The notes: a model not told the origin generated them from the letters alone. Counted from the first letter of the stretch, positions 1 through 9,036 are shown. The stretch is DNA of 64,000 nucleotides from CAWGJC01 sp965276665 (GCA_965276665.1 OZ255620.1:434001-498000); one strand, 5' to 3'. Numbers and translations: made by a program.

Positions 1-149
1 CCGTTGAATTTCTGCGTCACGCTGGACAGTTTCGCGAGATCGGCGGCGGCGGCATCGGCGGTATGCCCGTTTCCGGAGATCGTCACCGATTGCGCCGCCG
101 CGACGCACGGCGCGGCGAGCAACGCGAGCGCCAGCAGCAGCGTGCGCAT
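1..149 (-). CDS. Secreted protein, N-terminal fragment cut by window edge
   Basis: Only the first 49 codons are inside the window. The ATG sits 5 bases beyond the stop of the Mop/TOBE gene upstream, so the two are probably co-transcribed. Residues 1-20 form a classic Sec signal peptide: a short basic start, a Leu/Ala-rich core and an AxA-type cleavage region ending in AAAQS. The mature start reads VTISGNGHTADAAAADL, which loosely resembles the opening of periplasmic oxidoreductase molybdopterin-binding domains. That reading fits the molybdate-binding neighbour but is inference from a very short stretch; another exported protein is equally possible. Confidence 0.55.
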   Translation of the reverse strand, partial: MRTLLLALALLAAPCVAAAQSVTISGNGHTADAAAADLAKLSSVTQKFN

Positions 150-154
150 CGCTT

Positions 155-364
155 TTATTTCGCAACCATCACGTCGGAGGCCTTGATCACCGCGATCGCT
201 TCGTCGCCTTGCGCCAGGGAGAGATCGTCGATCGCCTCGTTGGTGATCGAGGCGGTGACGATGACGCCATTGCCGATGTCGATGCGGACATGACCGGTGG
301 TCTGACCCTTCTGCACCATCACCACTTTCCCCTTGATCTGGTTGCGCGCGCTCAGCTTCATCAT
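155..364 (-). CDS. Mop/TOBE-domain molybdate-binding protein
   Basis: A 69-residue protein that is essentially one TOBE (transport-associated OB-fold) domain. It starts with the typical MKLSARNQIKGKV stretch and contains the VRIDIGNGVIVTASIT core, ending in the AVIKASDVMVAK motif shared by molybdopterin-binding Mop proteins and the C-terminus of ModE/ModC. Such stand-alone proteins assemble as oligomers and store or buffer molybdate in the cytoplasm. The length matches the family. The gene immediately precedes an exported protein of unclear function, suggesting a small molybdenum-related operon. Confidence 0.88.
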   Translation of the reverse strand: MMKLSARNQIKGKVVMVQKGQTTGHVRIDIGNGVIVTASITNEAIDDLSLAQGDEAIAVIKASDVMVAK

Positions 365-376
365 CTTCCGGTTTCC

Positions 377-2065
377 TCACATGGCGATGGCATAGGCCGG
401 CCGGCGCGGGTCGGCGCCGGCGGCGACGAGCCCGGTTCCGGGATCGCTCCGCACCGCTTCTACGCTTCCGGCGAGCCAGGTCCAGTCCGACCAGGTTTTC
501 ACCTCGTGGCCGCGCGCGGCCAGCGCCTCGCCCGTCGCGGTCGCGATCCGCCCCTCCACCGCGAGCCGGCCGGGGAAGTAGTCGAAGGGCGCGAAGGAGG
601 AAGGGAAGGAATAGCTCGCGACCCGCGGCGCCTCGATCGCATCCTGCAGCTCCATGCCGAAATGCAGATGGTTCAACAGCACCTGCAGCATCGCCTGGAT
701 CTGCACGTCGCCGCCCGGCGTGCCGAACGGCATCACGCCGCCATCGCGGGTCAGCACGAGCGCGGGGTTCGGCGTGAGGCGCGGGCGCCGGCCGGGGCCG
801 ACCCCGGCCGGGTGCGACGGGTCGGGCCGGCTTTGCGAGCCGCGGCTCGACGGCGTCAGGCCGAGGCTCGGGATCACCGGCGCGTGGGTCGAGCCGTCCG
901 AAGGCGTCGCGCTGAACGCGTTGCCCCAGCGATCGACGACGCTGCAATAGGAGGTGTCGGCCTCGACGCGGGGAAGGTCGAGCGCGCTCGCCGCCGGTTC
1001 GTCCCCGGCGAGATCGATCGGCGGCGGCATGCGGCCGAAGGCGCGGCCCGCGTCGAAGGCGGCGGCGCGGCGCGCGATCGTCGCCGGGTCGAGCAGGCGC
1101 TCGATCGGTACGTCGACGAAATTCGGATCGCCGAAATACCGCTCGCGATCGGCAAAGGCGAGATTGAGGCACTCGGTGATGCGATGCAGGTATTCCGGCG
1201 AATTATGCGCAAGGCCGTCGAGGCCGAGATGCTCGACGAGCAGGAGCGCCTCCAGCAGCGCCGGACCCTGGCACCAAGGGCCGCAGGTGATCACCTCGTG
1301 ACCGCGCCAGGAACGCCGCACCACGGGCTCGATCGCCGAGCGGTAATGCGCGAGGTCCTCCATGCTGAGATAGCCGCCTTCGCGGCGCTGGAACTCGGCG
1401 ATCTCGCGGGCAATGTCGCCGCGATAGAACGCGTTATGCGCCGCACGCAGCCCGGCCAGCCGATCCGGCTGCGCGCGATCCTCATCGGCCAGGAATTGCA
1501 ACGTCCGGGCGAGCGCCGCCTGCACGAATTTCTCGCCGGCCCTGGGCACGCGATCGTTCGGCAGGAACACCGCGACGTTGGACGGGTAGCGCCGATATTC
1601 CTCCTCATGCGCCGCGATCGAGGTGGCGAGCAGCGGGTAGACGGCGAACCCCTCTCCCGCGAAGCGGATCGACGCGGCCGCGATATCGGCGAAGCGCATC
1701 GTGCCGTGACGCTGCAAAGCGGTGATCCACGCATCGATCGCCGCCGGCACGACGGTGCGGAGCACGCCGTGCGGGATCTCGCCGCCGTGCTCGCGCATGA
1801 AGAGGTCGGCCGGCAGGGAGCGCGGCCAATGGCCGAGACCGGCGATGCTCTCCACACCGCCGTCGGCGGTGCGGATGATGATCGGCGCCACGCCGGCGAC
1901 GTTCACGAGATCGGGCTGCAGCACGCCGAGCGCCATGCCGGCGGCGCAGCCGGCATCGACCGCGTTGCCGCCCGCCTCGAGGATCGCGAAACCGGCGGCG
2001 GCGGCGAGGTAATGTCCCGCCGAGATCGCGTGGCGGCTGCCGTGAATTGTCGGACGATGCGCCAT
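377..2065 (-). CDS. ggt: Gamma-glutamyltransferase family protein
   Basis: A 562-residue Ntn-hydrolase of the gamma-glutamyltranspeptidase family, which cleaves gamma-glutamyl bonds of glutathione and similar compounds. Family landmarks are present in order: AGGNAVDAGCAAGMALGV near residues 31-48, the LSMEDLAHYR segment, LNLAFADRERYFGDP, and the autoprocessing site ADTSYCSVVD, where Thr at about residue 371 would become the N-terminal nucleophile of the small subunit. GTPGGDVQIQAMLQVLLN near the C-terminus matches the oxyanion-hole region. No clear signal peptide is seen, so a cytoplasmic location is more likely than the periplasmic site of E. coli Ggt. It lies just downstream, on the same strand, of a peptide-type binding protein and an M20 amidohydrolase, suggesting peptide or amide turnover. 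Confidence 0.88.
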   Translation of the reverse strand: MAHRPTIHGSRHAISAGHYLAAAAGFAILEAGGNAVDAGCAAGMALGVLQPDLVNVAGVAPIIIRTADGGVESIAGLGHWPRSLPADLFMREHGGEIPHGVLRTVVPAAIDAWITALQRHGTMRFADIAAASIRFAGEGFAVYPLLATSIAAHEEEYRRYPSNVAVFLPNDRVPRAGEKFVQAALARTLQFLADEDRAQPDRLAGLRAAHNAFYRGDIAREIAEFQRREGGYLSMEDLAHYRSAIEPVVRRSWRGHEVITCGPWCQGPALLEALLLVEHLGLDGLAHNSPEYLHRITECLNLAFADRERYFGDPNFVDVPIERLLDPATIARRAAAFDAGRAFGRMPPPIDLAGDEPAASALDLPRVEADTSYCSVVDRWGNAFSATPSDGSTHAPVIPSLGLTPSSRGSQSRPDPSHPAGVGPGRRPRLTPNPALVLTRDGGVMPFGTPGGDVQIQAMLQVLLNHLHFGMELQDAIEAPRVASYSFPSSFAPFDYFPGRLAVEGRIATATGEALAARGHEVKTWSDWTWLAGSVEAVRSDPGTGLVAAGADPRRPAYAIAM

Positions 2066-2105
2066 GGGAAGCTCCGTTCAGAGATCGCCGTCAGGATGTG
2101 ACCGA

Positions 2106-3677
2106 TCAGGGTGTGACCGGCGGCATGGCCTCGGCGGCGACCATCTGCTGATCGATCCTGGGATGATAGACGATCCCGCCGCGGGTCGCCGCGATGGTCG
2201 GCTCGTCATAGAGCGGGATGATGCCGGCATCGGCGACGGTGCGGGCGAGCGCCGCGCGGATCGCCGGCTCGCGGCCGGCATCGTTGCGGGCGGTCGCGGC
2301 GTCGATCATCGCGTCGAGCGCGGGGTCGTCGAAGCCGCCGCGATTGCCGTCGCCGAGCGAGCGCGTCTCGTTCCTGCCATGCGCCACGACCTGCAGGATG
2401 TAGGCGCCGTCGCGCAGGGACGAGAGCGACAGGCCGAACAGGATGAGCGGGTATTCGTTATGGCCGGCACGCGAGCTGGCGAAGAACACGCTTCCCGGCG
2501 CCGCATCGACATGCACCGTGAGACCGATATGCGCGAGCATCTGGCCGATCGCCTGGCAGATCTGCCCGTCATCGACGTAGCGATCATTCGAGCAGCCGAT
2601 TGTGAGCCCGAACCCATTCCGATAGCCGGCCGCTGTGAGCTGCTTCTTCGCCGCGGCCACCTCGGCGGCGGGGACCCCGATGGCCGGATCCCAGCCGCCG
2701 AACCGGTCCGGCACCAGCTGCATGGTCGGCGCTCCCTGACCCGCCAGCACATGCTCGACCAAGGCGCTTCGATCGATCGCGAGCGACATCGCCTGCCGCA
2801 CGCGCGGATCGCGCAACGGGTTGACGGCAAGCGGATGGCCGGCCCGGTCGGTGATCAGGGGCAGCGTCGCCGGCCCGACGTTCGGCAGGAGGAACAGCAC
2901 GCGGTCGGATGGCCGCGAGAATACCGAGATGCCTTCCCGGGCGCGCAGGCGCGCGACGTCTTCCGGCGGCACGTTCTCGATCAAGTCATCATCGTTGGCG
3001 AGCAGCGCCGCCTCGCGCGCGCCGTCATTCCCGATCACCCGAACCTGCACATGGCTCCAGGCGGGTTTCCTGCCCCAGTAATCGGGGTTCGGCGCCAGCT
3101 CCATGCCGGTGCCGTACTGGAAGGAGGTGACGCGATAGGGGCCGGTGCCGATCGCTTCCTGGGGCGTGGCGATCTGGCTCGGATTGGCGTCGACGATGTG
3201 CTTGGGCAGTACGAAGATGTTGGTGAACTGGCCGGGGAGAAGCGGGTTCGGCTGGTCGGTGATCACGCGCAAGCTCAGCGGGCCGTCCGCCTCGACATGG
3301 CTGATCGTGCGCAAATTCGAGGTGTACGGCCCCGGATTGCTCGCCAGCGAGGGAACGCGTTTCAGGGTCGCCAGCACGTCATCGGCGGTGAAGGGCGAGC
3401 CGTCGCTGAACCGGACGTTGGGGCGCAGCGTAAAAACCCATGTGGTCGGCGCGACCTGCTTCCAGGCGAGCGCCAGGCCCGGCACCCAGCGTGCGTCGAC
3501 ATCCTTGCCGACAAAGGAATCGTAGATGTTCCGCGCCGCCGCCATGTTCGGCCCGAGGAACAGCACCTGCGGATCGATCACGAAGGCGGATTGCACCGCC
3601 ATCCGCAGCGTCTGCGCGGAGGCCGGCAGGCCCGCCGCCGCCAGGAAGGCGGCGAACAGGAGGCGCCGCACGATCAA
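2106..3677 (-). CDS. ABC transporter solute-binding protein, family 5 (peptide/nickel type)
   Basis: A 523-residue periplasmic binding protein. Residues 1-21 are a Sec signal peptide ending ASA-QTL. The mature chain has the family-5 pattern: an early LAWKQVAPTTWVFTLRPNV segment followed by FSDGSPFTADDV, then the DPRVRQAMSLAIDRSALV motif near the middle. Proteins of this family deliver oligopeptides, glutathione or other small amides to an inner-membrane ABC permease, but no permease or ATPase gene lies nearby, so it must work with a distant system. Its ATG overlaps the stop region of the M20 gene by 4 bases, indicating translational coupling. Confidence 0.88.
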   Translation of the reverse strand: MIVRRLLFAAFLAAAGLPASAQTLRMAVQSAFVIDPQVLFLGPNMAAARNIYDSFVGKDVDARWVPGLALAWKQVAPTTWVFTLRPNVRFSDGSPFTADDVLATLKRVPSLASNPGPYTSNLRTISHVEADGPLSLRVITDQPNPLLPGQFTNIFVLPKHIVDANPSQIATPQEAIGTGPYRVTSFQYGTGMELAPNPDYWGRKPAWSHVQVRVIGNDGAREAALLANDDDLIENVPPEDVARLRAREGISVFSRPSDRVLFLLPNVGPATLPLITDRAGHPLAVNPLRDPRVRQAMSLAIDRSALVEHVLAGQGAPTMQLVPDRFGGWDPAIGVPAAEVAAAKKQLTAAGYRNGFGLTIGCSNDRYVDDGQICQAIGQMLAHIGLTVHVDAAPGSVFFASSRAGHNEYPLILFGLSLSSLRDGAYILQVVAHGRNETRSLGDGNRGGFDDPALDAMIDAATARNDAGREPAIRAALARTVADAGIIPLYDEPTIAATRGGIVYHPRIDQQMVAAEAMPPVTP

Positions 3678-4846
3678 TCCTCGCGCTGGCCCTGCGGCAT
3701 CGCGCGCTCGACGATGGTGGCGTAGAGCGCGGCGCCATAGGGCGTCGCTGCGTCGTTGAACTTGTAGCCCGGATGGTGCGGCGCGAATCCCTCGCCATTG
3801 CCGAGCTGGATATAGGCGCCGGGCACCTTCTCCATCATGAAGGAGAAATCCTCCGACCCCATGCCGGGCGGCTGCATCCGGTTCACCTTGTCCTCGCCGA
3901 CGAGCGCGGCGGCGGCCGCCGCGATCACGCCGGTCTGCGCCGGATCGTTCACCGTGGGCGCGAAGATCAGCCGCCAGTCGACGCGCGCGGTCGCGCCGAA
4001 CCCCGCGGCGATCCCGTCGGCCAGCCGCCGCATCGCCGTCTCGATCTGCTCGCCGACCTCGCGCGTGAAGAAGCGCGCCGTGCCGGACAGCGTCGCCGTC
4101 TGCGGGATCACGTTATAGGCCGCGCCGCCCAGCACCTTCGTCACGCTCACCACGGCGGGCTCGCGCGGCGAGAGGTTGCGCGAGACGATGGATTGCAGCG
4201 CAGTGGCGAGCTGACAGGCGACGAGCACCGGATCGATGCTCGCCTCCGGCCGCGCGCCATGCGACCCCTTGCCGGTGATCTCGATGTCGAAGAACGCGCC
4301 GCCCGCCGCGGTCGGCCCGGTGCAGATCCCGAAATTCCCGACATCCATGCCGGTCCGGTTGTGCATGCCGAACACCGCATCGCAGGGGAAGCGCTCGAAC
4401 AGCTTGTCCTCAAGCATCGCGAGCGCGCCGCCGCAGCCTTCCTCGCCGGGCTGGAAGATGAAGTTGACCGTGCCGTTGAAATTCCGGGTCTCGGCGAGAT
4501 AGCGCGCCGCGCCCAGCAGCATGGTGGTGTGGCCGTCATGCCCGCAGGCGTGCATCTTGCCCGGCGCCGTGCTCGCGAAATCGAGCCCGGTCGCTTCCTC
4601 GATCGGCAAGGCGTCCATGTCGGCGCGGAGCCCGATCGCGGCCTGGCCGTTGCCCGAGCGCAGCACGCCGACCACCCCCGTCCGGCCGACGCCGCGATGC
4701 ACCTCGATGCCCCATTCGGCGAGCTTGGTGGCGACGATGTCCGCCGTGCGGTGCTCCTCGAGCCCGAGCTCGGGATGGCGGTGCAGATCGTGGCGGATAT
4801 CCGTCAGCTCGTCATGGTAGCGGCGAATTTCCTCAACGGCGGACAT
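3674..4846 (-). CDS. M20 family amidohydrolase (hippurate-hydrolase/amidase type)
   Basis: A 390-residue metallopeptidase-fold hydrolase of the M20D type (hippurate hydrolase, IAA-amino-acid hydrolase, N-acyl amino-acid amidohydrolase). It shows DLHRHPELGLEEHRTA near the N-terminus, the metal-binding MHACGHDGHTTMLLGAA and the FQPGEEGCGGA motif with the catalytic Glu pair, and a late PGMGSEDFSFMMEKVPGA motif. The start MSAVEEIRR was preferred over a longer frame because homology begins there. The gene overlaps the downstream binding-protein gene by 4 bases. The exact N-acyl substrate cannot be told from sequence. Confidence 0.88.
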   Translation of the reverse strand: MSAVEEIRRYHDELTDIRHDLHRHPELGLEEHRTADIVATKLAEWGIEVHRGVGRTGVVGVLRSGNGQAAIGLRADMDALPIEEATGLDFASTAPGKMHACGHDGHTTMLLGAARYLAETRNFNGTVNFIFQPGEEGCGGALAMLEDKLFERFPCDAVFGMHNRTGMDVGNFGICTGPTAAGGAFFDIEITGKGSHGARPEASIDPVLVACQLATALQSIVSRNLSPREPAVVSVTKVLGGAAYNVIPQTATLSGTARFFTREVGEQIETAMRRLADGIAAGFGATARVDWRLIFAPTVNDPAQTGVIAAAAAALVGEDKVNRMQPPGMGSEDFSFMMEKVPGAYIQLGNGEGFAPHHPGYKFNDAATPYGAALYATIVERAMPQGQRED

Positions 4847-4911
4847 GGCGATCTCCGGAAGGCGCTGGACGATGATCGGTGCGTTCGCCGCGAATGTCCA
4901 CGCCGCGCGCT

Positions 4912-5667
4912 TCAGGCGGCGGGCGGCTCGCCGGGGATCGGCGTCCCGCCGCATTCCTGCATCAGCAGCGTCACCTCGGCGATCGCCGCCTCCGCGGCCG
5001 CGGGATCGGTTCCCTTGGCGACGATCGCCACGCCGTTCCCGGCCGCGCGGTAATAGGGATAGCTGCCGAGATCGAGGGCCGGGTAGCGCGCCTGGATCGC
5101 GCCGAGCCCGTCAGCGATGCGACCCTCCGGCACGCCCTGCGTATGCACCGCGCGCGCGATCACCGGCGCGCCGCCCGGCAGGCTGGGCGCGAGCGCCTCG
5201 AACATCGCCTGCATGATGCGCGGCACGCCCGCCATCACATGCACGTTGCCGATGGTGAAGCCCGGCGCGATCGAGACCGCGTTATCGATCAGCGCGGCGC
5301 CGCGCGGCATCGTCGCCATGCGCTGGCGTGCGGCGTTGAACTCGCCCGGCTTGTAGTGCCGCTCCATCCGCGCCCAGGCCTCGGGATGCTTCTCCCACGG
5401 CACGCCGAACGCCGCGGCGACGCACTCGCTTGTGATGTCGTCATGGGTCGGACCGATGCCGCCGGTGGTGAACAGGTGGGCGAACTTCGCCCGCGTTTCG
5501 TTCACCGTGGTGATGATGGTCTCGGCGACGTCGGGGATGACGCGCACTTCCCCAAGCGGCATGCCGATCTCGCCGAGCCGGGTGGCGAGGAACTTGACGT
5601 TGGCGTCCTGGGTGCGGCCGGAGAGCACCTCGTTGCCGATCACGAGCAGGCAGGCGGTCGGGTTCAT
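4912..5667 (-). CDS. CinA-like molybdopterin-binding domain protein
   Basis: A 251-residue protein made of a MoCF_biosynth (MogA/MoeA/CinA-N) domain. It has the domain signature LLVIGNEVLSGRTQDAN at the start and FTTGGIGPTHDDIT near residues 67-80, followed by the IDNAVSIAPGFTIGNVHVMAGVP segment. Full CinA proteins are about 420 residues with a C-terminal nicotinamide mononucleotide deamidase domain; that part is absent here, so this is the short, single-domain form common in alphaproteobacteria, whose role is not settled. It lies 13 bases downstream of the GNAT-Nudix gene and upstream of the M20 gene, in one same-strand run. Confidence 0.88.
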   Translation of the reverse strand: MNPTACLLVIGNEVLSGRTQDANVKFLATRLGEIGMPLGEVRVIPDVAETIITTVNETRAKFAHLFTTGGIGPTHDDITSECVAAAFGVPWEKHPEAWARMERHYKPGEFNAARQRMATMPRGAALIDNAVSIAPGFTIGNVHVMAGVPRIMQAMFEALAPSLPGGAPVIARAVHTQGVPEGRIADGLGAIQARYPALDLGSYPYYRAAGNGVAIVAKGTDPAAAEAAIAEVTLLMQECGGTPIPGEPPAA

Positions 5668-5680
5668 CGCCGTCTCTCCG

Positions 5681-6712
5681 TCAGAGAAAGTCGCGCAGCA
5701 GCGGGATCAGCGGCCGATCGGCCTCCGGCATCGCGAATTCGGCCAGCTTGTGCGGCCGCACCCAGGCGAGCGCCTGCCCCTCGAGCGGCTGCATCCTGCC
5801 CCGCCAGCGCCGGCAGAGATAGAGCGGCATCAGCAGATGGAACCGCTCGTAGCGATGCGAGGCGAAGGCGAAGGGTGCGAGGCAGGCCTCGGTCACGTCG
5901 ATCGCCAGCTCCTCGCGCAGCTCGCGGATCAGCGCCGCCTCCGGCGTCTCCCCGGGATTGAGCTTGCCGCCGGGGAATTCCCAGAGCCCGGCCATCTTCT
6001 TGCCTTCCGGCCGGCGCGCGAGCAGCACGCGGCCATCGACGTCGATCAGCGCGCAGGCGGCGACGAGCAGGAGCGGCGTGGCCCCCTCCGGCGACGGGTC
6101 GCCCTCCACCGCGCCGAACAGATCCTCCCGCGTCGCCTCGAACACCAGGACCGGGTGCTCGGTGCCGCCACGGGCGAGGAACTGCTCGTGCGCCGCGCCC
6201 ACCTCCCGGAAGCCGATCCGGCGGAGCACCGCGGCGGAGGCCGGATTGTCGACCGCGACATGCGCGGTGATCCGGTCGAGATCGAGATTGGCGAGCGCCC
6301 AGCGCGCCATCCGCCCGGCGGCCTCGCTCGCCGCGCCGTGGCGCCAGAAGCGCCGGCCGATCCAGAAGCCGAGCGAGGCGCTGCGCGTTGCCCGCTCGAT
6401 CCGCAGCCCGACCGCGCCGACGATGGTCTCCAGCTCGCCCTCCCGCCCGGTGATCGCGAGGTGATAGGCGCTGCCAGCCACGAGCGAGCGCGCCGTGGCG
6501 GCGATCCAGTCATCGGCGAGGCCGCGCGGGTACGGGAACGGCAGATGCGAGAGCATCCGCACCACCTCCCAGTCATTGACCAGCCGGTGCATCGCCTCGG
6601 CATCCTCGGCGACCAGGGGCCGCAGCGTGAAGCGGGCGGTGAGCAGGGGGGCGAAGCCGGCGCCCGCGGACGGGACCAGGCTCATCCGGTCGCGCGGGAC
6701 GGGGAGCGTCAT
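5681..6712 (-). CDS. Fused GNAT acetyltransferase - Nudix pyrophosphohydrolase
   Basis: A 343-residue two-domain protein. Residues about 25-195 are a RimJ/RimL-type GNAT domain (start LTARFTLRPLVAEDAEAM, late NPASAAVLRRIGFREVG). Residues about 215-343 are a MutT-like Nudix domain with a complete Nudix box, GGKLNPGETPEAALIRELRE followed by EL, preceded by GLWEF. MutT-type domains hydrolyse oxidised or otherwise damaged nucleoside triphosphates; the GNAT half probably N-acetylates an amine or protein N-terminus. Such fusions occur in Rhodospirillales. What links the two activities is not evident from the neighbours. Confidence 0.9.
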   Translation of the reverse strand: MTLPVPRDRMSLVPSAGAGFAPLLTARFTLRPLVAEDAEAMHRLVNDWEVVRMLSHLPFPYPRGLADDWIAATARSLVAGSAYHLAITGREGELETIVGAVGLRIERATRSASLGFWIGRRFWRHGAASEAAGRMARWALANLDLDRITAHVAVDNPASAAVLRRIGFREVGAAHEQFLARGGTEHPVLVFEATREDLFGAVEGDPSPEGATPLLLVAACALIDVDGRVLLARRPEGKKMAGLWEFPGGKLNPGETPEAALIRELREELAIDVTEACLAPFAFASHRYERFHLLMPLYLCRRWRGRMQPLEGQALAWVRPHKLAEFAMPEADRPLIPLLRDFL

Positions 6713-6763
6713 GGGCCGGAAGGTGGCCCAGCGGGCCCCGGGTCCGCAAGCCGGCGCGATCGA

Positions 6764-7117
6764 TCAGAGCGGGTCGGATCGCTCGACATGCCGGCGCAGT
6801 CGCGCAAGCGCATCGTCCCAGCGCGCGGCGACCGCGTCGAGATAGGCCTGCGCATCGGCGATCGCCTCCGGCCGGCCGACGAACCCGGTCTTGCGGCCGG
6901 CGCCGAGATTGCGGACCAGGCCCGCCCTCTCGAGCACCCGCAGGTGCTTGGTGACCGCCTGCCGCGTCAGCCGCGTGGTGGCCGAGAGCTCGGCGAGCGA
7001 GCGCGCCTGTCCGTCCCCGAGGCGCTGCACCAGAGAGAGGCGCGTCGGGTCGCCGAGGGCGGCGAACACCGCGGCCGGGTCAGCCTCGACCGGCCGCGGA
7101 GCGCTACAAGGCGACAT
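6764..7117 (-). CDS. ArsR-family HTH regulator
   Basis: A 117-residue winged-helix repressor of the ArsR/SmtB family. It opens with the family hallmark VFAALGDPTRLSLVQRLGDG and has the recognition helix region TRLTRQAVTKHLRVLERAGL. No Cys/His metal site is visible, so it belongs to the non-metal group. It overlaps the SRPBCC gene by 14 bases, an arrangement in which the regulator and an AHSA1-like protein are co-expressed and the regulator usually controls the pair. Confidence 0.88.
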   Translation of the reverse strand: MSPCSAPRPVEADPAAVFAALGDPTRLSLVQRLGDGQARSLAELSATTRLTRQAVTKHLRVLERAGLVRNLGAGRKTGFVGRPEAIADAQAYLDAVAARWDDALARLRRHVERSDPL

Positions 7118-7550
7118 GGGATCGGATGTTGTCCATCTGCTCGGTCCAGCCGCCCTCGTTCATCCGCCATGCGAGATCGCGGCGATCTTCCGGCAGGGCG
7201 TCGAAGCCGGATTCGATCACCGTCAGCCGGGTGCCGCCAGCGATCGGCTCGAGGCGGAATTCCACCAGGGTGGCCGGTTCGCCGGTGTAGTCCCGATCGG
7301 GATCGACCGCATAGGGGTGCCAGGAGAACGCGAACAGAAACGGGCGCTCCATCGTCCGCACCCTGGCCTCCCAGCGCAGGTGCTCGTAGCCAGGATAGGT
7401 CAGGAACCCGGTCGCCACCTCGCCCGGCGCGAACGGGCCGTCGAGCTTCACCCGGAACCATGCGCCGAATTCCCGATAGTCGGTCAGCGCGCGCCAGACC
7501 GTCTCGACCGGAACGTTCAGCTCGATCGTCTTCTCGATGGCGTTGGACAT
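7104..7550 (-). CDS. SRPBCC/AHSA1-like domain protein
   Basis: A 148-residue START-like (Bet v1-fold) protein. It shows the AHSA1 family pattern: IEKTIELNVPVETVWRALTD at the N-terminus, EARVRTMERPFLFAFSWHP in the middle, and a C-terminal helix that reads RMNEGGWTEQMDNI, corresponding to the usual GW..L..L motif. Members bind hydrophobic ligands; no enzymatic residues can be assigned. It is the first gene of a two-gene operon with the overlapping ArsR regulator. Confidence 0.85.
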   Translation of the reverse strand: MSNAIEKTIELNVPVETVWRALTDYREFGAWFRVKLDGPFAPGEVATGFLTYPGYEHLRWEARVRTMERPFLFAFSWHPYAVDPDRDYTGEPATLVEFRLEPIAGGTRLTVIESGFDALPEDRRDLAWRMNEGGWTEQMDNIRSHVAL

Positions 7551-7795
7551 TGCAACCTCCTGGATGCATGTCGATTACCGGTCAAGCCTGGGATTGGCAA
7601 CTTTCCAGTTGCCTATGCGGCCCGAATGGGAGAGCAGGAAATGGAGTTCGCGCCTGCGCCATCACCGGCATTCTCGGCGGAAAGAGGAGTGTCCGTCATG
7701 GCCGCGTTCCGCTGCATCCCGATCCCGACCACTACCCCGAGCGTTTCCGCCGGACCGGACTGCCTGCTCTCCCGCGTGGAGCGGATTGCCTCGGC

Positions 7796-9031
7796 CTAGC
7801 TGCGATAGCTACCGTTGATGTCGATGTAGCCGTGGGTGAGGTCGCAGGTCCAGGCGGTGTAGCTGCCCTCGCCGAGGCCGAGATCGACCGCGATGCCGAT
7901 CTCCCGCCCCTTCATATGGGCGACCACCGGGGCCTCGTCGTAATCCGGGACCACGCTGCCGTCCCGGGCCATCCAGGTGCCGCCGATCGCGACCGCGAGC
8001 CGGTCGCGGTCGGCCGGCTCGCCGGCCTTGCCGACCGCCATCACGATCCGGCCCCAATTCGCGTCCTCGCCGGCGACCGCGGTCTTGACGAGCGGCGAGT
8101 TCGCGATGGCGAAGGCCACCCGCCGGGCCGATTTCGAGGAGACGGCGCCGGCGACATCGACGCGGATCAGCTTCTGCGCCCCCTCCCCGTCCCGCACGAC
8201 CTGCAGGGCCAGGTCGAGCAGCAGGTCGGCCAGCGCCGCGCGGAATTCCCGGAAGATACGGCCGCCCTCCTCGGGCACGCGTGCGTGCTTGGCCTGACCG
8301 GTCGCGAACAGCAGCACGGTGTCGCTGGTCGAAGTGTCCGAATCGACGGTCGTCGCATTGAAGCTCCGCTCGACGCCCTTTCCGAGCGCGGATTGCAGCG
8401 CACGGGCCGGGATCTTCGCGTCGGTGAACACGAAGCAGAGCATCGTCGCCATGTCGGGCGCGATCATGCCGCTGCCCTTGGCGAAGCCCGAGAGGGTGAC
8501 CGCCGTGCCGTCGATCATCGCCGTGCGCGTCGCGGCCTTCGGGAAGGTGTCGGTCGTCATGATGCCGCGCGCCGCCGCCTCCCAGCCATCGGCGGCGAGC
8601 CCGGCATGCAGGGCCGGGAGTGCCGCGGTCAGTCGCTCATGCGGGAGCACCTCGCCGATCACCCCCGTCGAGGCGAGAAAGACCTGCTTCGGCCGACAGC
8701 CGATCAGCGACGCGGCCCCCTCGGCCGTGGCCGCGGCGGCCTCGGCGCCGCGCCGGCCGGTGAACACGTTCGCGTTGCCGGCATTCACCACCAGCGCCCG
8801 CGCCTTGCCTGATTTCAGCGCGTGCCGGCACCAATCGACCGGCGCGCCGGGGCAGCGGCTCTGCGTGAACACGCCGGCGACTGCGGTCCCGTGCGCCAGC
8901 TCCGCCATCACCAGATCGGGACGGCCCTGATAGCGGATGCCGGCGGCGGCCACGCCGAGCCGGACGCCGGCGATCGGGGGCAGCGCCGGCATCTCGGTCG
9001 CCAGCGGCGAGACGGGGATCGGGCCGGCCAT
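7796..9031 (-). CDS. argJ: Bifunctional ornithine acetyltransferase / N-acetylglutamate synthase
   Basis: A 411-residue ArgJ that transfers the acetyl group from N-acetylornithine to glutamate in the cyclic arginine pathway. The autocleavage site PDMATMLCFVFTDA is intact: the Thr of ATML (about residue 195) becomes the N-terminal nucleophile of the beta chain. Other family blocks are GNANVFTG, STGVIGE, AKGSGMIAP and GEDANWGRI. The start MAGPIPVSPL is chosen because homology begins shortly after it and it follows the parvulin gene by only 5 bases. Whether it also uses acetyl-CoA cannot be told from sequence. Confidence 0.95.
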   Translation of the reverse strand: MAGPIPVSPLATEMPALPPIAGVRLGVAAAGIRYQGRPDLVMAELAHGTAVAGVFTQSRCPGAPVDWCRHALKSGKARALVVNAGNANVFTGRRGAEAAAATAEGAASLIGCRPKQVFLASTGVIGEVLPHERLTAALPALHAGLAADGWEAAARGIMTTDTFPKAATRTAMIDGTAVTLSGFAKGSGMIAPDMATMLCFVFTDAKIPARALQSALGKGVERSFNATTVDSDTSTSDTVLLFATGQAKHARVPEEGGRIFREFRAALADLLLDLALQVVRDGEGAQKLIRVDVAGAVSSKSARRVAFAIANSPLVKTAVAGEDANWGRIVMAVGKAGEPADRDRLAVAIGGTWMARDGSVVPDYDEAPVVAHMKGREIGIAVDLGLGEGSYTAWTCDLTHGYIDINGSYRS

Positions 9032-9036
9032 TCCGG

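Noticed and set aside
209..2101. 630-codon open frame on the plus strand opposite the gamma-glutamyltransferase
   Set aside because: Composition is Arg/Ala/His-rich without domain motifs; it mirrors the well-supported minus-strand gene. A GC-bias shadow.
7621..7799. Short plus-strand frame between the SRPBCC gene and argJ
   Set aside because: About 33-60 codons without ribosome binding site or recognisable sequence; likely non-coding.
5432..8812. 1,126-codon open frame on the plus strand
   Set aside because: Runs antisense across five recognised genes and has no recognisable domains; shadow frame.
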